Positions 57,601 to 64,000 of a DNA stretch of 64,000 bases are shown here, piece after piece. Each line of letters begins with the position of its first letter. Within the stretch, counting starts at the first letter, position 1. The stretch comes from Monosiga brevicollis MX1 (taxonomy: Eukaryota; Opisthokonta; Choanoflagellata; Craspedida; Salpingoecidae), in assembly GCF_000002865.3 (NCBI RefSeq), contig NW_001865077.1, positions 159,525 through 223,524 of the forward strand, written 5' to 3'. The notes under the pieces are model-generated. The model saw nothing but the letters and a program-made list of their open reading frames with translations, searched no databases and was not told the origin of the DNA. Both the position numbers and the translations under genes were made by a program.

Positions 57601-60420
57601 AAAGGTACAGCTGGCAGCATTGCCAGCAGCATCCGTGGCCGTGGACATGATAATCTTGGGCGACCCAAGTTGAACTTGATCACCAGCGGCGCCATCGTGC
57701 GTGATGGCTGGAATGGCGCCTGAATTGTCCGATGCTGAGGTGTTAAAGGAGGGCACAAGGCTGTAATTCATGCCTTGTAGCGTCGGGATGGTTATGTCGT
57801 CGGGACAAAAGACAAAGGGCGGCTGATCATCGACCACGGATACGTTGAATGTACAGCTGGCCGTGCGGTTGTCGTCGTCGGTCACCGAGAGGTTGACTGT
57901 GTTTTGGCCCAGCGGGAGGGCCTCTGCAATATACGCCACAGGACAATTGGGCATGAGTTGTTATTCAATGAGACTGGACGCACGCGAATGTGGCAATAGC
58001 TGACCCAGGGCGGGATGGAAGGTGACCGTCGCGTTGTCCGTGGACACCTCGTAGTCTGCGGTGAGATTCAGCACGCCGTAACTGGCATTCATTTGTGTGT
58101 TAATGGATAGGGACTCTGTAGGACATCTGCAAGGAGTATCACATGGGGCAATGGGAGCTGAGCACAGATTGGTGGCACCAAGCGGTCAGACTTTCCAGGG
58201 CAGCAGGATGCCATGACGCACGTGACGTTGGGCGGTGGCCCCTGAGGCGGAGGGCAGTCTGGAAGGGCAATGGCATACAGTGTACGGGCTTCAAAGGGGC
58301 TGTCAAAAGTAGACGCGCCTGGGGTACGGTATCGGATCTGCGAGTATCAAGTGTCCCGGTGCCACGTGGGTACCATCAGATTATTTGCCTGTCACAGCGC
58401 TGTGACGCACTTTGACGAAGAATACTTTGACTCAAAGAACCTTTGACAAATGTCAATCACCATACCTGTAGAGAGTGAGACCCGGCCTCAAGCGTGACGG
58501 TGGTCATGCCACGGCAGGTCAAGTAGCGAGCGTTTCCGTTGATGCAGCGCGTTCGCCCAAGGCTTTCACCGTCGACCACGGCATGTGCCGTCTGCATGAG
58601 CGCGCCAGAGGAAAGTTTTGATGTTTGATTCAGTGTTTGTTTCATGCGGCAGCGCAGGGCACAGGCCAAGCACAGATGCAGCTCGTACCAGTAGCTGGCC
58701 GCTTTCCACGGCCATTTGCCAGAAGACAAGAACGGTTGTTTGCTCCACGAGATCAAATGCCATCGGAGTATCTGCGCGGTGGAGCGTACGGACCATGATC
58801 AGGGAGAGAGCATCAAACAAGTTGCGATGGTGAGCCGACTAGCCCAGACTGACCGAGCATGGTCCAGGCGTCAAAGCCGTTGAGAGTCAACCCATCCTGA
58901 GCAATCTCCCGCGATGCCAAGACTTGAGCACTGGGCGGTAGCTCAAGGGCAAACAGACTGGCATGTGTATCATCGTTGCTCAAAACATCTACGGGGTGGG
59001 ACATGAATGACAATCAAGTTGCATCACGGAGTACATCTTGGCTGGTACACGACGCAGGCACGAACCAATGGTTTGAGAAGACTGCGCCTCGAGAGTCAGG
59101 GCGTGCATCCCCGGCTCACTCAGAGTGACGAGCGCTGCAGCGGCATTGGTGGCCGCGGTAGACATGCCACTTGCAGCCGCTGATCCGACATGGTTGGAAC
59201 CGTCGACCAGCAGGCGGGAGAAAACGGACTGGGACGAGCTCAGAGTGTAGGCCATAGCGTACCAAACCAGGACGGTGGCGTCGGTAGCAGTGGTCTGCAC
59301 GTTGGCCGTGAGGGCTGTGTGCCAGTTGTTATCGCCAGCCAGGGTGAAGGCGTCTTGACTGGCGTTGGCGAGGAGCTGGGATGAAAGAGGTTGAGCCAAA
59401 GTGAGGGGTGCCAACGCTGAGCGCCAGGCAGTCATGATCGAAAGAACGGGGTTGAAGTGTAGGCTTGGCGGGTTGCTGTACCTTTGTTTGGCAGAACTGG
59501 GCCAATGCCATGCCCGTGTAGCGAAAACCGGTGGAATCATCGAGGGGTTCGTATGCATTGGTGCTCAGCTGACCATTTCCCCGATAAAGGACGGAGATGG
59601 TTGGACCAGCCGTTTCACCGGCCTGAGCTGGGAGTACAACGGCGCTCAGGAGGTTTTTGTAGAGGGAGGAGGTGGTATAGACGCTTTCAGGCACTGGCAC
59701 GTCGTCCACTGCGAGCTGGGTTCCCACCGCCAAACATTGAGTCAAAAGCCCCGGGGTTTGGCAAGATCTGGCTATTGTCTGCCGATGGAGCACACACGAG
59801 TGGGAGATGCGGCAAAATTTCGTACCATGGTGGCGCTGAAAGTGCCGCCAAAAGAGGAAACAACCGACCTAAGAGGAAGGGCGGGATTCGCCAGGGTGCA
59901 ATTTTTGAGTGAGCCCATGACCTTGACGACAAGATCAAACAAGGTTCAAGCAAAACCCTGGCATACCAGGCGAGCCAATAACTGTCTTGGTTGACGGCAG
60001 GCACCGAGAGGTCGGTGGAAAGAGCTATCGCCACAAATATGCGCGTTTGATGTGCTGGGATGAGGGCGGGAAGAGCAGATCAAGCCAGACGCAGTGTATG
60101 CAAGATCGGGCTGCCATACGTGGCATATCCGCGAATGTCGCTGACGCAGGCGTGTTGACCTTGGTTCCGTCCACGAGCTCAAAGTGGGCTGCAGGCAAGA
60201 CGCGTCGAGTAAGAGCACTTGAAGCGAATGCGAGGCATGGTTGCCTGCAGATCATTCCACCAAGACACCGGGATGTCAACAGACCTGGATCGGCATGGGC
60301 GGGACTAGACACGGCCACAATCAGCATGGCGGCCAGGATCAGCCCCAGGCTCCGAGACAGTCGTTGCAATCGCAACGACGGCTCTGCCCAGCGCCCCCCC
60401 CCCCCCACTTGACGCGTCAT
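54664..60420 (-). CDS. Hyalin-repeat (HYR) and TSP1-like single-pass membrane protein
   Basis: Fifteen exons on the minus strand: 60420-60285, 60188-60120, 60024-59967, 59868-59826, 59715-59482, 59375-59066, 58988-58854, 58771-58689, 58591-58466, 58337-58192, 58126-58005, 57923-57412, 57309-57076, 56969-56933, 56786-54664; about 1,455 aa. Signal peptide SLGLILAAMLIVAVSSPAHA. An N-terminal region of about 450 residues is unassigned. Then about nine HYR modules follow, each with a CPxD...ASDN...VxCxAxDxxGNxxxCxFxVxVxDxxPP pattern, for example ISCPADISINGAPG and CQATDASGNA. After them come a TSP1-like module (WSEWSACEGC), a 110-residue juxtamembrane segment, a Ser/Thr stalk, and the TM GAIALGVTMALVILLGAPII. 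A short tail ends MYRIVTEDC. HYR modules are Ig-like folds of adhesion proteins, so a surface adhesion or matrix role is likely. Confidence 0.87.
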
Positions 60421-61029
<609 letters not shown>

Positions 61030-62264
61030 TTAATCCTCTTCGTCGAGCGCCGCAAGCATGGCCTCGATGCGTGCTGCCTCGGCCTTGAGCTTCTCTTCCT
61101 CTTCCAGCAGGGCCGAGCGCTATTAACAAGAAAAAAAGAACAAGAAGCATGCTAAATAAGAGGGTCGACGTGTCCAGGCATCGAGCATCGGGACAACAGA
61201 ACCAGAGATGCCTCTGGCCAATGGCCGAAATCGGCTGCAAAGACCAAGCTGAAGCTGACACTTGCCTCTTCCTCAAACTTCTTCTCAAGCTCAGCCTCGT
61301 ACGCCAGTTGCTCGGGCGTCTTCTCCGCTGCTGCCGACGCCGCGGCACCAGAGCCCTTGGACTGTGCGAGATTGACCCAACATTAAAAACATGAGCATCA
61401 CTAAAAAGCAGGCCAGTGAGCGCTGCAATGGCGGGCCCACCTACCGGGCCCTCGAGCTTCATCTTTTCCATCTCCTCACGCAGCGAGTCTTCCTCGGCCT
61501 GACGGGCCTCGGCAATCTCCTTCTCGCGTTGCTTGCGCTCCTCTGCACATATCGGCACGATCCACGCCAAGATCAACAAACACGAGCCAGAAAGTCGGAC
61601 GTCCCAAAACATGACCAGCAAACAAAAAGAATTGGTCCAGAACAATGCTGTCTGTTTCAATGTTGGACCTCACCCTCGAGCAGTTCGTGTGTGATCTTGC
61701 GGAGCTTGTCCATGGGGATCTTGCCGGCCTTGCCACCCGCGACGGCTTGGACCATGCCCGAGGCATCGGGCTCACCAACCACAAAGACGGTGGCACCCTT
61801 CTCAAAATCAACCTCGTCGCTCTTGAAGCCCTCGATGGCACGGAACTTGACTACCTCCGCGGGAGCTGAAACACCCATTGCGTCAGGCGGGGGATGAACA
61901 CGGCGTGAGCAAGACGGATCAACGGCAACGATGACGCAAGCGTGGCTCAAAACCCAAGACCGCTGAATAGATACACACCAGCCGAGGGAGCCGGAGCAGC
62001 GGCAGCACCGCCCATGCCCGGGGGCAAGGGGGCAGCGCCGCGGGCGTTGGCAGAAGCCGCGAGCTTGGCCAGACGCTCGGCGTGCACCTTGTCCTTCTTC
62101 AGCATGTCCACATTCTCAAAGACACCACCCGCACGCGCGAGGCGCGCAGCTGCCAAGTCACCTGAAATCAAGAAGCCCCGACCAAACAGGTATTAGTCAT
62201 ATGCCAGGCCGTGCTGGTGGCGCAGCTCGACGAGAAGCGAGCGGCCAATGTACGCACGCTTCAT
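61030..62264 (-). CDS. SH3-domain protein with charged coiled coil
   Basis: Exons on the minus strand: 62264-62258 (ATG AAG C), 62161-61979, 61865-61674, 61542-61445, 61361-61266, 61119-61030; 221 aa. An N-terminal helix (LARAGGVFENVDMLKKDKV) and an Ala/Pro linker lead to an SH3-like domain at about 64-125: VVKFRAIEGFKSDEVDF is the ALYDF-equivalent, then FEKGATVFVVGE, and GKAGKIPMDKLRKI is the GxxGxxPxxYV-equivalent, lacking the usual Trp of the peptide groove. The last 95 residues are Glu/Lys-rich coiled coil (KQREKEIAEARQAEEDSL, LLEEEEKLKAEAARIEAML) ending DEED. One intron uses a GC donor (after 61266). The 7-nt first exon is inferred from phase only. It may be an adaptor; the family is not recognised. 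Confidence 0.75.
61120..61265 (-). other. GC-AG intron region of the SH3 gene
   Basis: Read on the minus strand, the coding text EKKFEEE ends at AAGAG/GCAAGT, the GC-AG consensus, and resumes after TTAATAG with RSALLEEEE. This is the second such intron in the window. Confidence 0.65.
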
Positions 62265-63279
62265 GATGTCTGGTAATTGATCCCGGCAAGAAGGTTACAA
62301 GCGCGTTGATTCAAAAAGCCAAGCTCGTCGCACAGAGATAGCCTGCCATCGAATCACACCCCATGTCGTCAATGAGCCATCAGCGCATCGGGCACAACTG
62401 GAATAGAGAGATTGAAGCGTGAGCGTCATCAAGCACACGCCCCCCTTCGTGCTCCCCCAAGCGCATCAAGACCAAGAATCCACAGTACCAGCCCCCTTTC
62501 TTGCCTTTTACCAAACCAGGCTTTGACCAGCACCACACCCCTCCCATGCCCAAAGGCAGATCGTCAGTGGCCCTCTGCCCTCGACAGTGAGCGGAGGCAG
62601 GGAGCACCCTCTGCCCTTTCGTTAGAAGGAAAAACGAAAATATAAAGGGGGCTTACAACAGCTACACATCACAACAAAGCCAGAATCCACTCCCAGCCCG
62701 CCTGCTCCCTCCCCTGCCCCGGTACAGGAGTCAAGCATTTCCCATCAACGGCTGATCGCACACTTCAGTCGAGCGCGCGCCCCGCTCCCGCGCTGCCATT
62801 TCACTGACACACACAACACACACACACACACACACACACACACTGACTTTTGAAAAAAAAATGAAAGAGACAACAAAGAGAAGTTTTGGCTTGCAAGCGA
62901 ATTTCACACCTCAAAACTCGGCGAGATTAATGTATTTTACTTTATCAAAATACTGTGCAGATACGAGTTTCTGTTGAAACGCAGTGCCTCAAATACTTTT
63001 TCTTCTCCTGGCTTATGGTTAGTAAAATACTCTTGTTTACCAATGGAGAAGCAACGAATGGGTGGCGTTGAGGATCGAAAATACTTTTTATTTTCTCATT
63101 TTACTGACAAGAGCTCCAGTGTGAGTACGTGCAAATGGCAGCGCGCGCTGCGTGGTATCGGCGGAGTGATCGCCGCGCTATACACCTCTTATCCTGCCTG
63201 ATCCTGGGGTTGGGTTTAGTTCAACTCACTGCACATGTGCACTTGTTCGACGCATTAAAACGTACGCTGCGTGACTGAC
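62265..63279. other. Divergent promoter region, SH3 gene / ETFRF1-like
   Basis: GC-rich left part, CA run at 62809-62842, then an AT-rich segment 62850-63120 with TATTTTACTTTA at 62932-62944 and related TAAAATAC text at 63020. No gene supported. Confidence 0.6.
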
Positions 63280-63643
63280 ATGGTAGTCTCCAACCCAAGA
63301 ATTGCAGACCCAAGCATCATCATGCATCCCGCTGTGCGCGATCTCTACAAGCGCTTCCTCATGGCTGGCCGCGATTACCCCGCGGGCCTCGAGGTTGTGC
63401 GGCGACGCACCAAGGTAGGCAATGGGGTCCGGCCCTCGCCTCTGCTCGTTCAGGCACCGTACTCACATCACACCATCCTTTTGGCGGATGGCAACACAGG
63501 AGGCCTTTTTCGAAAACCGCAACCTCCAGACCGAGGACGAGATTGCGACGGCCGTGGCCCGAGGCCGCTGGTATCTGCGCAACGAGCTTATCGGCGCCAT
63601 CCAGCTCAAAAAGTATCGCGTCATGCGCAAACGCTACGAGTAG
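63280..63643 (+). CDS. ETFRF1: LYR-motif protein, ETFRF1 (LYRM5)-like
   Basis: Exons 63280-63414 and 63500-63643, 92 aa from the first ATG (or 78 aa from the ATG at 63322, MHPAVRDLYKRF). The text VRDLYKRFLMAGRDYPAG, then RRTKEAFFENRNLQTEDEI, then ELIGAIQLKKYRVMRKRYE matches the small LYRM5 family, including its LYK variant of the LYR motif and the terminal KYRxMxxRY. ETFRF1 binds the electron-transfer flavoprotein in mitochondria and removes its FAD, so it tunes fatty-acid and amino-acid oxidation. LYR proteins work with mitochondrial acyl-carrier protein. No long presequence is visible, as is normal for the family. Confidence 0.87.
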
Positions 63644-63929
63644 ACGCTCGCCCAAAGCCACACCAGCCAAACCCCCGTCATGCCTCGCTCAACACGGTCC
63701 AACCCCTGCATCCTTTACCCTATACCCTTCTTCCTCGCCCCTCGGCGCGCTGTGCGCAATTGAACCTCGCTTTGTGTGTCCATACATGTCCCTCCCCCCC
63801 CCACTCCACACACCTTTCCTTCCTGTCACTTCACTCTAAGAGGTCAATTCCAGTTGGCGTGGCGTGCGTCATTGACACTCCAAGAGCACATGCACAAACA
63901 AAAACAAAACGGTATTAAACACCAAAAGT

Positions 63930-64000
63930 TTACCACCACTTGCGGAAGGTGGCAAGGCGCTCGGGCTGGGCCACATCCACCACGGCAGTGCCGGTGAGGA
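63930..64000 (-). CDS. 3' end of an unidentified minus-strand gene
   Basis: The minus strand from the right edge reads LTGTAVVDVAQPERLATFRK, then WW and a stop (TAA at 63930-63932). It is open to the window edge. The composition looks coding, and convergence with the ETFRF1-like gene fits the local pattern, but 22 residues are too few to name a family. Confidence 0.45.
   Translation of the reverse strand, partial: LTGTAVVDVAQPERLATFRKWW

Overview
This is a gene-dense, intron-rich nuclear window from a flagellated unicellular relative of animals, most likely a choanoflagellate (Monosiga-like; inference). The main reasons are: many short (about 50-180 b) GT-AG introns interrupting conserved genes; axonemal and basal-body genes (dynein heavy chain, centrin, CFAP221); and animal-style surface proteins, namely a receptor-tyrosine-kinase-like protein and a hyalin-repeat/TSP1 membrane protein. 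Gene structures below were assembled by hand from splice sites, reading phase and remembered family sequences. No alignment was run.

Layout. 1-1845 (+): 3' part of a GTPBP1-type GTPase. 2248-3827 (-): 2OG-Fe(II) oxygenase with a helical tail. 4412-5640 (+): mitochondrial RRG7-like protein. 5750-6993 (-): dynactin subunit 5. 9153-13030 (+): RecD/HELB-like DNA helicase. 13531-14419 (-): centrin. 15308-29175 (+): axonemal dynein heavy chain, DNAH7/3/12 type. 29517-33505 (-): NEK-like kinase with a PH-like C-terminus. 35128-37858 (+): CFAP221/PCDP1. 38465-41422 (+): CCDC13-like coiled coil. 41769-43871 (-): unrecognised 700-aa protein. 45450-50140 (+): secreted/membrane protein joining a JmjC-like oxygenase fold, a cysteine-rich region, a Ser/Thr stalk, a membrane segment and a degenerate tyrosine kinase. 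50681-51607 (-): multi-pass membrane protein. 52226-53797 (-): MYND zinc finger fused to a glycosyltransferase-2-like domain. 54664-60420 (-): HYR/TSP1 membrane protein. 61030-62264 (-): SH3 plus coiled-coil protein. 63280-63643 (+): LYR protein ETFRF1-like. 63930 to the right edge (-): end of an unidentified gene.

Six consecutive genes (5 of them plausibly ciliary, 13.5-41.4 kb) read as a flagellar neighbourhood: centrin and dynein share one divergent promoter region, and the NEK kinase and CFAP221 share another. GTPBP1, RRG7, DCTN5 and ETFRF1 are housekeeping or mitochondrial genes. The right half carries the unusual multidomain proteins. The most novel item is the JmjC-like/pseudo-RTK fusion at 45.4-50.1 kb. 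CT/GA or CA microsatellites occupy most divergent intergenic regions.
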